Source: Dehalobacter sp. DCM | Lineage (GTDB): Bacteria; Bacillota; Desulfitobacteriia; Desulfitobacteriales; Syntrophobotulaceae | Length of the DNA stretch: 64,000 nucleotides | Direction: 5' to 3' | NCBI RefSeq assembly: GCF_024972775.1 | Contig: NZ_CP092282.1 | Location: 420,001 to 484,000, forward strand | Shown here: positions 54,208 to 63,354 of the stretch, one piece after another | Layout of the letters: the number at the start of each line of letters is the position of its first letter | Position numbering within the stretch: position 1 is the stretch's first letter | Position numbers and translations under genes: made by a program | The notes under the pieces: generated by a model | What the model saw: the letters and a program-made list of their open reading frames with translations, nothing else | Databases searched by the model: none | Told to the model about the DNA's origin: nothing

Positions 54208-54945
54208 ATGGACTATCTGCGCATTGGCAATAGAGTGATTGAATATGAATTGCGCAAAAGTAAGAAGGCACAACGGCTTGTCATGACAATAAAGGGCTCG
54301 AAGATGATCGTATCCGTCCCCGGGTTTGTTACGTTCGCCTATGCCAGGAACTACCTGGAAAGCCACAAGCACCAGATTCTGAAAAAGTTGGAAAAGATCC
54401 AAGCAAAAGCAACGAATAACAATTTTACGAAAAACTATATTTCAGGAGAAAAACACCTTTATCGGGGCAGGTACTATCCGCTCCATATCGAGGAAATGAA
54501 GGGGTCAACGAAGGGTTCCGGTACTTTCGCTGAGTTTGTCGGGAGCAGGATTCATATCACCATCACACCGGGCCTTACTGAGCAAGAGAAAAGCAATGAG
54601 GCTAAGCGCTTATTGGAACAATGGTATATCAGCCAAGCGAAAAAACTTCTGCCTGAACAGGTCGATTATTATGCAAAGCAGTTAAACCTGTCCTATAGTG
54701 TATTACGGATCAAAGATCAAAAAACAAAATGGGGAAGCTGTTCCAGTAAAAAAGCCATCAATCTGAATTGGCGAATCATTATGGCACCCAATCAGGTGAT
54801 TGCCTATGTCATCCTCCACGAACTTGTCCATCTGAAACATATGAACCACTCCCGGGATTTCTGGGTGACCTTGGAGAGCTATTTTCCAGACTATAAAAAG
54901 TGGAGGAAATGGCTAAAAGATAATGGCAATGAACTGATGGCTTAA
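54208..54945 (+). CDS. YgjP-like zinc metallopeptidase-domain protein
   Basis: 245 residues of the YgjP/SprT-like (DUF45) family. The zincin motif HELVHLKHMNHS (about residue 211) gives HExxH plus the downstream His, and KWGSCSSKKAINLNW is the other family signature. The substrate is unknown; relatives are small soluble proteases. Its 3' end overlaps the convergent gene at 54942 by 4 bases. Confidence 0.85.
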   Translation: MDYLRIGNRVIEYELRKSKKAQRLVMTIKGSKMIVSVPGFVTFAYARNYLESHKHQILKKLEKIQAKATNNNFTKNYISGEKHLYRGRYYPLHIEEMKGSTKGSGTFAEFVGSRIHITITPGLTEQEKSNEAKRLLEQWYISQAKKLLPEQVDYYAKQLNLSYSVLRIKDQKTKWGSCSSKKAINLNWRIIMAPNQVIAYVILHELVHLKHMNHSRDFWVTLESYFPDYKKWRKWLKDNGNELMA

Positions 54946-55700
54946 TTGATATTTTTGTCGGAATAACCGGTCGTAAATTCTGTAAGATGGCGACGATAGC
55001 GGTGCGGGACAAACTGGGTTTGCAGTTTCTTATTTTTTCTGTTCTCAATGCTGATCTGGCTGAAGTACAGCCGCCACAATTCCTGATAATCCTTTTCCTG
55101 TTCAGAATAAGTAAAACCTATCTCCTCCGGAAAATCGGTTATGTACCAATCCTGACAGTTAGAAACCACAGCAAGGCCGCGTTTGCGGTCATGAATAATG
55201 AACCGTTCCTGAGCCAGCCGGTCGGCAAAGTGATCGGCCAAAAGAATCAGAATATGATGATCGGGTTCGAGCACTGCATATAAAAAACTGCCGGTGTCTT
55301 TAAAGCGAAGGAGTCCCAGGAAGCGCTCCGCTTCAAAAGACACTTTCCGGGCCGTTTGCCGGATCGGCAGCACTTCGGGTTGAGCGTGCAGATCATCAAT
55401 TTGCCGGCCTAATTTAAAGCCCAGTTGCAGATAGTTTAGTATTTTCGTTTCTTTATTGGCTTCATTGGAGAGATACGTATAGAAGATGTGTTTAAGGGAC
55501 AGATCAGAGATTTTTCGTTCAATCGCGTGATAGACCTTTTCCGCCTTGACTAAATCCGTCTCGACGGTACGCGAGGGGACAAAAAAATTATTTTGATACG
55601 CTGCCTGGGGGAAGATCCCCTGGGCTTTTTCTTCATAATAGCTGGCATAGACAGCGGTGAGTAATCCGTCAAAGCTGCCGTCGTAGAGATAATCAATCAT
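54942..55700 (-). CDS. TIGR03915/DUF4130-family protein, putative DNA metabolism
   Basis: 252 residues. It matches the TIGR03915 pattern: YDGSFDGLLTAVYASY at the start, HAQPEVLPIRQTARKVSFEAERFLGLLRF in the middle, a DRLAQERFIIHDRKRGLA segment, and RHLTEF at the end. Such proteins occur in pairs with a radical SAM protein (TIGR03916), encoded here 42 bases upstream. A joint role in DNA repair or modification has been proposed for the pair, without proof known to me. Confidence 0.85.
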   Translation of the reverse strand: MIDYLYDGSFDGLLTAVYASYYEEKAQGIFPQAAYQNNFFVPSRTVETDLVKAEKVYHAIERKISDLSLKHIFYTYLSNEANKETKILNYLQLGFKLGRQIDDLHAQPEVLPIRQTARKVSFEAERFLGLLRFKDTGSFLYAVLEPDHHILILLADHFADRLAQERFIIHDRKRGLAVVSNCQDWYITDFPEEIGFTYSEQEKDYQELWRLYFSQISIENRKNKKLQTQFVPHRYRRHLTEFTTGYSDKNIN

Positions 55701-55742
55701 GCTGTTGCCTCCCGGACGGCCATGGTTGGCCTGCAGTAAGCG

Positions 55743-56975
55743 CTAAAAAAGTGTCAGTTGAACCGGCTTTTGCACCGGTGCCAAGGCCCTGCGGATTAAT
55801 CCCGCTTCCACCGGAATGGCGCCATAGTAATGTCCTTGGCAGGTGATAAAGTAGCGGGCGCGTTTCAGTGAAACCCCGATTTTCTTCAGATGATCATAGG
55901 ATATGGCAGCCACTCGGCGCTGGCTAATTATGCGTTGGGCTGAAATCAGGCCAATCCCGGGGACCCGCAGCAGTTCTTCATAAGAAGCCCGGTTGATTTC
56001 CATCGGAAACAGATGCATATTGCGGAAGGCCCAACTGATTTTGGGGTCAAAATCCGTTTCCAGAAAAGGAGTCCGTTCATCAACAATCTCATCGGCTTGA
56101 AACTGATAAAACCGCATCAGCCAGTCAGCCTGATAGAGGCGGTGTTCCCGTAAGAGCGGGGGTGCGGTGGTCAGGGCCGGCAAAAGCGGGCTGTCGTTGA
56201 CCGGGATATAGGCGGAATAGTAGACTCTTTTCAGCTGAAAACGCTGATAAAGCGCCTCGGATGCTTTGACGATAACCCGGTCGCTATCGTTGCTGGCGCC
56301 GACAATCATTTGAGTGGATTGGCCGGCGGGGACAAATTTGTTTTTTTGAGCATGTCGGTATAACCTGCGTTCGGAAGCATTTTGCAGGATGTGATCACTG
56401 ATTTGGTTCATCGGCGCCAAGACCGCCGGCAAGGATTTTTGCGGCGCCAACAGCTTGAGGCTTTGTTCGGAAGGCTGTTCAATATTGACGCTCATCCTGT
56501 CGGCCAACAGGCCTGTTTTTTTGACGAGCACCGGATCCGCACCCGGAATGACTTTAACATGGATATAACCGAAGAAATGATATTCATTCCTCAAAATATC
56601 GAGGACCTGATAGATTCTTTCCATGGTTTTATTGGGACTATGTTCAATGCCTGAGCTTAAAAATAAGCCTTCAATATAATTGCGGCGGTAAAAGCCAATG
56701 GCCAGATCGGCAATTTCCCTCGGCGTAAAACTGGCCCTGGGGATATCGTTCTGGTTGCGATTGACGCAGTAGGTACAGTTATAAATGCAATAATTGGTCA
56801 TCAGGATTTTTAACAGGGAAACGCAGCGGCCGTCGGCGGACCACGTATGGCAGATGCCAAAGGCTTTGGAATTGCCGATACCGCCTTTATTCTTCTTCTC
56901 GACACCGCTGGAAGCGCAGGATACGTCATATTTGGCGCCGTCAGCGAGGATCGCTAATTTATCCAAAGTTCCCAT
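55743..56975 (-). CDS. TIGR03916 radical SAM protein, putative DNA modification/repair
   Basis: About 410 residues. The radical SAM motif CIYNCTYC is near residue 65, after a Cys-containing N-terminal part (SCASSG, GICHTW). The C-terminal third has a helix-hairpin-helix DNA-binding motif (RVPGIGLISAQRII, about residue 335). This combination is the mark of TIGR03916. ATG 56975 is used; ATG/GTG codons at 56981/56984 are alternatives. It is first gene of a two-gene unit with the DUF4130 protein. Confidence 0.88.
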   Translation of the reverse strand: MGTLDKLAILADGAKYDVSCASSGVEKKNKGGIGNSKAFGICHTWSADGRCVSLLKILMTNYCIYNCTYCVNRNQNDIPRASFTPREIADLAIGFYRRNYIEGLFLSSGIEHSPNKTMERIYQVLDILRNEYHFFGYIHVKVIPGADPVLVKKTGLLADRMSVNIEQPSEQSLKLLAPQKSLPAVLAPMNQISDHILQNASERRLYRHAQKNKFVPAGQSTQMIVGASNDSDRVIVKASEALYQRFQLKRVYYSAYIPVNDSPLLPALTTAPPLLREHRLYQADWLMRFYQFQADEIVDERTPFLETDFDPKISWAFRNMHLFPMEINRASYEELLRVPGIGLISAQRIISQRRVAAISYDHLKKIGVSLKRARYFITCQGHYYGAIPVEAGLIRRALAPVQKPVQLTLF

Positions 56976-57096
56976 CACCATCACCCGTTATAGTGTACCA
57001 TGAGTGCGAGCAAAATGCAAACGTATGTTCGTAAGCACAATCTGAAGCCCGTCTACGTATGCTGGCATTAAAGCTACCAAAAAGGCGGGAATTATA

Positions 57097-57954
57097 ATGA
57101 ATCAACCGATCACGGAACGCACACCGTGTGTTATCGCGGCTGAGATTAATCAAATCAAACAACAGACATGTAACATCATGCTTACCAATGCCATCGAGGT
57201 TGGCAAGCGCCTGAAGGAGGCTAAGGCCATGCTTCCGCATGGGGAATGGGGGAAATGGCTGGTCGAATCGGTGAACTATTCTCAGCGCACAGCCAACAGG
57301 CTAATGCAGCTTTTTGAAGAATATGGCGATAAACTGCTCGTTTGTGCTGAAGATGGCGGCAGCGCAAATTCGTCAGCGCTGACGAATTTGACCTATTACC
57401 AAGCCCTTCTCCTTCTGGGGATTCCGGAAGATGAACGGGAGGAATTCATTCTGCAGCATGATATTGACGATATGACTACTAGGGAGCTGGATCTGGCACT
57501 GAAAGAACAGAAGCACACCGTATCGGAAGAAAAATTAGATCAAGTCACATCCACATCCATACTCCTACCCTTACAAATACCCATACCCGAAAATCCTCAG
57601 GGTATAGAAATAGAATATGTGACTGTCAATAAAACCAAAAAACCTGCAAACATGCCAAAAGCAGCGGCCTCCCCAAACGCTACCTCCCCAACTGCTGCCA
57701 CGGAGTATGAAGAAAAATGTACCGTTTGCTGCAAAACGATCGCCGATACATTCTTCGAACTGCTGACAGCGCTCGGTCAACTGGCTAGAATTGATTCGGT
57801 AGCAAAGGAAAAATGCATTACAAATGCGAGTAAGCTTGCAGACTATATGGTCGAAAGGCTTAAAGAGTGGCCGCCTATTATCAGGACAAATATGCCGAAT
57901 GTAAAAACGTATGCCATCCCTGAAAGTGGTACAATAACCGCCCCAGAGGCATAA
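57097..57954 (+). CDS. DUF3102-domain protein
   Basis: 285 residues. The first ~130 match DUF3102 (EVGKRLKEAKAMLPHGEWGKWL, NYSQRTANRLMQLFEEYG, LTYYQALLLLGIPEDEREEF), found in plasmid, phage and integrative-element genes, with a helical DNA-binding appearance. The middle (160-210) is Pro/Ala/Thr-rich, and the C-terminal part has CTVCCKTI and a helical segment. A 26-base perfect palindrome lies inside the coding sequence at 57365. It marks the start of an accessory stretch; the function is unknown. Confidence 0.8.
   Translation: MNQPITERTPCVIAAEINQIKQQTCNIMLTNAIEVGKRLKEAKAMLPHGEWGKWLVESVNYSQRTANRLMQLFEEYGDKLLVCAEDGGSANSSALTNLTYYQALLLLGIPEDEREEFILQHDIDDMTTRELDLALKEQKHTVSEEKLDQVTSTSILLPLQIPIPENPQGIEIEYVTVNKTKKPANMPKAAASPNATSPTAATEYEEKCTVCCKTIADTFFELLTALGQLARIDSVAKEKCITNASKLADYMVERLKEWPPIIRTNMPNVKTYAIPESGTITAPEA
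57365..57390. repeat. 26-bp perfect palindrome within the DUF3102 gene
   Basis: Left arm CAAATTCGTCAGC and right arm GCTGACGAATTTG are exact reverse complements with no spacer. It encodes part of the Asn/Ser/Ala stretch before LTYYQALLL. Confidence 0.85.
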
Positions 57955-58562
57955 CAGGCCAGATAAAGGGATTATGAAAAAATAATAGATTATTAATTCA
58001 TCAAAAAATTAAGCTGTGTGATGAGAGAAAGCTTGAATTAGTGGATCATTTCATAACGTGGGTAATTGACGAAAAGCTATAATTTAAAAAAGTGCGAACA
58101 GCACTTATTTTTATTGCCGAAAGAGTCTATTTATTAATTTTCATTCAGTATGTAAATTGGTGGTATTGCTGCAAAATAATGCAATTATTTCCTGTCAATT
58201 GGATGAATTTAGAAGGAGTGTGGATTATTTTCGCGAATTAACAAATAATAGACCCCCTAGGCGTAAAAATGATTTGGTAATGCACCAATATAAGTGGATA
58301 ATACTATTCCTCAATTCATTTGGGCTTATTGAAGGAATTTGATACATATTTGGCTCGACAAGAAGAGCGTTTCTTTGGAGGAATAGTTCCGATTAAGATT
58401 AAAGGGGTAAATCTTAGTTCTATCTCAATAGATGTTGAGGGTAAAGGTTTCGAAATTAGTATTATGTCTATCCAGAAAACTCAATGTATTAGTCCTTCTG
58501 ACAAAAAAAACCCACCTAACTCAAGGTAATACTTGAGAAAAATGAATAGAACCTAATATTAA
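57955..58562. other. AT-rich, apparently degenerate DNA
   Basis: About 600 bases without a convincing gene. Two short overlapping plus-strand frames (58157-58342 and 58320-58529) could be pieces of one broken gene joined by a frameshift near 58330; neither has a good ribosome site or a recognisable domain. The right part may hold the unseen end of the IS110 element. Confidence 0.4.
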
Positions 58563-59813
58563 TTAATGAGTGAGTAGCTGTCCTGGAGTTATACCCTGAT
58601 TTATTGTAACGGTTAGCCCAAGTGATTCTAGTTTCTTAACTGACTTTTTAACTATCTCTGTCATTCGATACTGTTCATAGTAATCTGGGCCAAGTTCTCT
58701 GTAAGGAGTGTTGTTTTTAAGCATTGCATAGGCTGCTTTGAGAATTGCATGTGCGACAGCTACAGTAGCTCGATTATAGCCACGTCTCCTGGCAATTCTA
58801 TTGTATTGGGTACTAAAATACGTGTTCTTTAAATGCCCAGCAGATTTTGCGCATTCAATAAGAGTGGCTTTTAGTATATCGCTGCCTTTCCGTGTTTTGC
58901 CACTTTTCCGTTTTCCGGCACTTTCATGATTGCCAGGGCATAAACCAGCCCAGGAAGCGAGGTGTGATGCCGACGGGAATTGATCCATATTGATGCCGAT
59001 TTCAGAAATGATGATTTGAGCGCTGCGTAAACCAACTCCGGGAATTGAATCGACTAGATTGACTTGTTCACACACCGGTATCATTTTTTCCTGGATTTGT
59101 TGGTCAAGTAGAGAGACTTGTTCTTCAAGCATATCGATATGTTTAAGCATTAGGCGCAACATTATTCTTTGGTGATCGCCCATGAAACCATGAAGAGCTT
59201 CCTGAATTTGAGGTATTTTCTTACGCATTTGTCTGAAAGCCTTATCAGCCATAGCTTGAACGTCTGTACAACCAGCAATTAGCATATCAAGCATTTGACG
59301 CGATGACTTGCCATCGATGTCACTGACAACAGAACCTAGTTTAATGTTCGCGCCTTCTAATACCTTTTGGATACGGTTTAGTTCTCTGGCACGTTCCTGT
59401 ACCATACTTCTACGATAACGAACAAGTTCTTTGAGCTCACGCTGCTCACGCTGCTCACGCTTAGGAATAAAACTGCCATTTAGTAAACCATGACGAAGCA
59501 AATCGGCAATCCATTCTGAATCTTTGACATCAGTTTTCCGACCAGGCACAGCTTTGATGTGTTGAGCATTAACAACTAAAGTAGGTATCGCCTCCATTTC
59601 TAAAAGGTTGTAGATAGGCTTCCAGTACGATCCAGTCGCTTCCATGGCAACACATTGACATTCGACACTTTTTAGCCACTCAGTAAGATCTAATAGAGAA
59701 GATGTCATTGTACTGAAACTGCGAATCTCCTTGTTTTTACCTGTTATTAAACAGGCCACGATAGTGTTCTTGTGAACGTCCATACCACAACAACGCTCGT
59801 AAATTACATTCAT
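58563..59813 (-). CDS. IS110-family DEDD transposase
   Basis: 416 residues. The N-terminal RuvC-like DEDD domain shows CGMDVHKNTIVA (first Asp), VAMEATGSYW (Glu) and RKTDVKDSEWIADLL (two Asp). A coiled middle follows, then the C-terminal Tnp_20 domain with PGVGLRSAQIIISEIG (HhH-like) and LASWAGLCPGNHESAGKRKSG, which carries the conserved Ser nucleophile. The gene is intact. A small 9-base tandem repeat yields EQREQRE near residue 122. GGAGGTC is the ribosome site; its complement occurs 220 bases upstream. Confidence 0.95.
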   Translation of the reverse strand: MNVIYERCCGMDVHKNTIVACLITGKNKEIRSFSTMTSSLLDLTEWLKSVECQCVAMEATGSYWKPIYNLLEMEAIPTLVVNAQHIKAVPGRKTDVKDSEWIADLLRHGLLNGSFIPKREQREQRELKELVRYRRSMVQERARELNRIQKVLEGANIKLGSVVSDIDGKSSRQMLDMLIAGCTDVQAMADKAFRQMRKKIPQIQEALHGFMGDHQRIMLRLMLKHIDMLEEQVSLLDQQIQEKMIPVCEQVNLVDSIPGVGLRSAQIIISEIGINMDQFPSASHLASWAGLCPGNHESAGKRKSGKTRKGSDILKATLIECAKSAGHLKNTYFSTQYNRIARRRGYNRATVAVAHAILKAAYAMLKNNTPYRELGPDYYEQYRMTEIVKKSVKKLESLGLTVTINQGITPGQLLTH

Positions 59814-59826
59814 TGAAAGACCTCCA

Positions 59827-60049
59827 ATGATTTATATTTACGGCGGGCTTCCTGTCAATGTATTATTCTACCCAACGTGCTCATGGCAACAATTTGTGGT
59901 GCAAGCAGGAAACCTTGATCAGTCTATAACATCGGGCTTAGTAGCGCCAAGACATATCGACCTGATGCCGTAGGCAAAGTATCTCACTAGAACTTAGTTT
60001 TCATTCATTTGATGGTGTGGCACGAGGTGCCGATGCTACATGGAGGTCT
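59827..60049 (-). ncRNA. candidate bridge RNA region of the IS110 element
   Basis: Non-coding end upstream of the transposase. In transcription order it can form a 5' hairpin (GGCACCTCGTGCC near 60020), a stem pairing CATCAGG and CCGATG-type segments around 59975 and 59940, and a stem TTTCCTG/CAGGAAG around 59918 and 59848 enclosing a large loop. This order resembles the 5' stem, target loop and donor loop of known IS110 bridge RNAs. Exact ends are not determined. Confidence 0.5.
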
Positions 60050-60110
60050 ATAATGGTAAATTGCTCTATGCTCATAGCTGATGAAATTCTTATTAATTGG
60101 AGGTGTCTTT

Positions 60111-61088
60111 ATGAGTGATAATGAAAACAAGATTACGAAACAATTACCTATAAAAGATATTTATGACGATGCAGTAAAGCCTTTTGCAAAAGAAACTGGA
60201 AGTCTGATGAGTTTGATTCCTCGGGCAATACATGCTGCCCTTTCGCCAATTGAAATATGGATACTTAATAGACAACATGCAATAAATGAAACGAAAAAAA
60301 TGCTTGAAGAAAAACTAAAATATTATGATCCCCAAAAAATATGTACGCCTGAACCCTATATTGCTATACCTGCAATAGAAGCTATTTCCTATTCAAGGGA
60401 TTGTAAACAAATTCGTGAGATGTATGCAAATCTGCTTGTGAAATCAATGATTATTGAAGAACGCAAATATGTACACCCTGCTTTTACAGAAATTATTAAA
60501 CAACTGACTCCTGATGAAGCAAAAATAATCAACTATTTGCTAATTTATGGGGATAGACAACCTGTTTTAGAAATACGTCGTGTTTTTAATACTAAATTGA
60601 AGGAAGTAGGGTCATATTCCAACTTACATAAGTTTGATAATAAAAGCCTAATTGCTAGTGTGGACAAAAAGGATGGTTTGACACTCCATGACCCCAAGAA
60701 GCTAACATTTACAGATAATTTAGGAAATACTTTTTCTAGAAATGTTACACTGCTTGCTTATTATGCAAATTGTAGCTTGCCAAATAAAATTGAAAGCTAC
60801 TTGGATAATCTATCAAGGCTAAAAATAATTAACATTATATATACTTCATATCTTGACACAAAAGAAGAATATACTAGAATTGCGCAAAGTGGTCATGTGA
60901 AAACTACTCTGTTAGAAGATTATGAAAAACTTGAAACGCACGAAGGAATAACATATCACCTAAAAAAGGGGTTTATATGTTTCTCAGATTTCGGTAAAGA
61001 ATTCGTTAAAGTATGTTTAAACGAGGATGATGCTGAAGATATCATAAACGATCCCAAGCCATCTATACCTATCAACCCTGAATTGTGA
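60111..61088 (+). CDS. Abi-alpha (DUF4393) family protein
   Basis: 325 residues. It matches DUF4393/abortive-infection-alpha by its opening (IYDDAVKPFAKETGSLMSLIPRAIHAALSPIEIW), REMYANLLVKSMI and the HPAF.EIIKQLTPDEAKII segment. Some relatives are linked to phage resistance by abortive infection. The N terminus may contain an amphipathic or pore-like helix. ATG 60111 follows GGAGG by 7 bases; an upstream in-frame ATG at 60081 lies nearer the IS end. No partner gene is seen. The low GC suggests horizontal acquisition. Confidence 0.8.
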   Translation: MSDNENKITKQLPIKDIYDDAVKPFAKETGSLMSLIPRAIHAALSPIEIWILNRQHAINETKKMLEEKLKYYDPQKICTPEPYIAIPAIEAISYSRDCKQIREMYANLLVKSMIIEERKYVHPAFTEIIKQLTPDEAKIINYLLIYGDRQPVLEIRRVFNTKLKEVGSYSNLHKFDNKSLIASVDKKDGLTLHDPKKLTFTDNLGNTFSRNVTLLAYYANCSLPNKIESYLDNLSRLKIINIIYTSYLDTKEEYTRIAQSGHVKTTLLEDYEKLETHEGITYHLKKGFICFSDFGKEFVKVCLNEDDAEDIINDPKPSIPINPEL

Positions 61089-61157
61089 TATAGATATACT
61101 TATTAACGCGTATTATCCATATAATATCCAAACCCTTCCAAGAAAGGCAGTAATAAA

Positions 61158-61503
61158 TTGAACACAGATAAAAACCTCGTTCTTGTAAAAGGTGAGAATA
61201 CCGGTTTGAACAATCCATGATGGAATATACGGATAGTTCCATGAAACTGTTCAAAGCAAAGCTGGCTGAAAGATATGGGAGAGGGAATCAGAGAACGGTG
61301 TTTGCAAGGGATTCACTATGGCGTGATTTTGACTCTTTCATTCGGGAATATCCGGTAATCTTCAGTACTACTCATTCCTTAAGAACCTGTGCAGTAAAAA
61401 ATTATCTTTTTGATTACGTTATCATTGATGAAGCTTCCCAGGTTGACATTGTTACCGGAGCTTTGGCCTTAAGCTGTGCCAAAAGCGCTGTCAGGTTAAG
61501 CTA
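61158..61503 (+). pseudogene. remnant of a superfamily 1 (DNA2/NAM7-type) helicase gene
   Basis: The frame 61217-61503 contains FSTTHSLRTC and DYVIIDEASQVDIVTGALAL, the Walker B region of UPF1/Dna2-like helicases (DEASQ). It stops just after AKSAV, where the family would continue with a GD.KQL motif. No Walker A and no C-terminal motifs are nearby. A short open frame upstream (61158-61219) may be the old N terminus. Overall a deleted fragment of a gene normally over 2 kb. Confidence 0.75.
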
Positions 61504-61724
61504 ATAATGAATTTAGTTTATTGTGTTATAAGATAAAGGCAAGGTTACCGAATATAGATTTATGTAATACCATCCTTTGAACGACCATTAGAAAAAGGCA
61601 GATTTTATGCCGACAAGTAAAAAAACCAGAGCACTAGCATACTTCCCATAATAAATACATAAATGAAAACAACAACGCTCTTGCATCTTAAGTGGTTAAT
61701 TTCTATATCAGATGGGAGGCTTCT
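61504..61724. other. intergenic region after the helicase remnant
   Basis: 220 AT-rich bases with no gene or clear hairpin; it presumably carries the promoter of the lipoprotein gene. Confidence 0.35.
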
Positions 61725-63305
61725 ATGAAGCGTTATTTAATATTAATAATTATCCCCTTGTTATTGACAACTTTAGTTGCTTGTCAAAAGACGACAACGA
61801 GCGAACAGAAAGATGAACCGGCAGATATATCCTCAAACACGCAGCAAAAAACAAATACTCAAGACGATTTACACAATAAGGTTATAAATGGGGATTATTA
61901 TATCATAGGCTCGGATACCAGAGAAGAAAAAGGCAAAGAATGGGCTAAACTGTGGCTGGATACAATTTACCAGGACAATGATATTACAAATGTAGAGATC
62001 AAGTATATTCACGGAGGTTACCTTGATGCATTTATGACCGATTGCTCTACTCTTTCCAGCATCTATTCCATCCAATTTTCCTCACAACAAGGGGTTCGTG
62101 ATGCACAGCATCTGAATGGGGATAATTATTCATTGGAAGTAATGGTTGTGACGGTTGTAGATAATGGCAAGACCGTATTATCCGGTTTCCTCGGGCCCAA
62201 TGAGTTTGACGTGTATGATGCCCGCCAAGCGATATATAATGTCGTTCAGAATGACCCGCGTTATAATCCCATGTTAATATCATTTCCGGAGACTATCCTT
62301 CCCCAAGAAATCACCCAGATAGATATGCGGTTAATTGCTCACGACAACCAAATACTGCGAACAAATACGTTGCCAGGCGGATTTGTGGTTGCTGTCTGCG
62401 GAGAACCGATTGATGATCGGGGAAAATATGCGTTAAAGGCGTTGATTTTTGATCCGATAAACAACAAAATAGTGAGCAGTAGGGATATTGGCGAATACTA
62501 TTTGTTAAACACCTCTGTTTCACAAGAGAAAGTTGATATTTCTGCCCAGAAAGAATCTTCCTCAAAAATTGAAATGTTTCGTGTTGACGCCGTGGGTGAT
62601 ATAACCACAGAAGATTGTCCGGCAGACACACTGTATTTTAAATATTCACCTGACAAAAGCAAATATGTCTATTCGGAAAAAGGAAGTTTGTATGTGGTTG
62701 ATGAAAATGAGGGAAATACGCCGCGATTGTTGATTAGCGGAAATGACTCAGGCGGTCAGGATCGAAATTATTATTACCCCTTTGCCTGGGTGGACAACGC
62801 ATTATTGGTCTATGGCATTGGGGGATATGAGTGGTCAAATGGGTGCGGCGTAATCGATATAAGAACAGGTAAAGATATTCTGCTTAAACAAGCCGGTTCC
62901 AATGCACAGCCAATAGAATTAGTCAATAATAAACTGTATACCGTCATTGGCGAAATGGGCGAACCTTTAGATCCAGGGGTAATCGACCTTGATCAGACCG
63001 GCTATCCCTATAAAAAATTAATCAATGAGACATATGATATTCAAAATATTGGATTTACCGATTATTCCATATCGCCGGATGGGTCAAAAATCGCCTTTAT
63101 TAAAACGGGGTATGAGCAAAATGAATACAATAAAATATACCTATTTTCCACTGTAGATGGATCATTGCTAAAATCGTTTGAATTCCAAAATGTATTTAAT
63201 AGTCCGCAATATTTAGATTTCTTTGAAGAAGACAGAATCGCCATATACGCAGAACAGCACTGCTATTGTCCGGAATACATGTATATTGTCAATCTAAGAA
63301 ATTAA
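61725..63305 (+). CDS. lipoprotein with probable beta-propeller C-terminal domain
   Basis: 526 residues. Signal peptide with lipobox LVAC (Cys at about residue 20), followed by a Thr/Ser/Glu-rich linker, so the protein is anchored on the outer face of the membrane. The N-terminal half (60-270) is an unassigned alpha/beta region. The C-terminal half has repeated blade-like units with KYSPDKSKYVYSEKGSLYVVDE and SISPDGSKIAFIKTG, typical of TolB/DPP-type propellers. ATG 61725 with GGGAGG upstream is the start. The ligand is unknown. Confidence 0.75.
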   Translation: MKRYLILIIIPLLLTTLVACQKTTTSEQKDEPADISSNTQQKTNTQDDLHNKVINGDYYIIGSDTREEKGKEWAKLWLDTIYQDNDITNVEIKYIHGGYLDAFMTDCSTLSSIYSIQFSSQQGVRDAQHLNGDNYSLEVMVVTVVDNGKTVLSGFLGPNEFDVYDARQAIYNVVQNDPRYNPMLISFPETILPQEITQIDMRLIAHDNQILRTNTLPGGFVVAVCGEPIDDRGKYALKALIFDPINNKIVSSRDIGEYYLLNTSVSQEKVDISAQKESSSKIEMFRVDAVGDITTEDCPADTLYFKYSPDKSKYVYSEKGSLYVVDENEGNTPRLLISGNDSGGQDRNYYYPFAWVDNALLVYGIGGYEWSNGCGVIDIRTGKDILLKQAGSNAQPIELVNNKLYTVIGEMGEPLDPGVIDLDQTGYPYKKLINETYDIQNIGFTDYSISPDGSKIAFIKTGYEQNEYNKIYLFSTVDGSLLKSFEFQNVFNSPQYLDFFEEDRIAIYAEQHCYCPEYMYIVNLRN

Positions 63306-63354
63306 TCATGCATTTTCAGCAGAGCGGACTCCAAAGAAAGCGGAGGTGATTCAA

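Larger units (their letters stand above)
58555..60050 (-). mobile_element. IS110-family insertion sequence (ends approximate)
   Basis: A DEDD transposase gene with about 235 bases of structured non-coding DNA upstream and little downstream. IS110-group elements lack terminal inverted repeats, so the ends cannot be fixed from one copy. The left end probably lies near 60050 and the other near 58555. It abuts the Abi-alpha gene. Confidence 0.7.

Noticed and set aside
57955-58562. Two short frames as real genes
   Set aside because: No ribosome sites, no known domain, and they overlap in different frames as expected for decayed DNA.
61217-61504. Intact 95-residue helicase-like protein
   Set aside because: Only the Walker B region of a much longer family is present, so it is recorded as a gene remnant.
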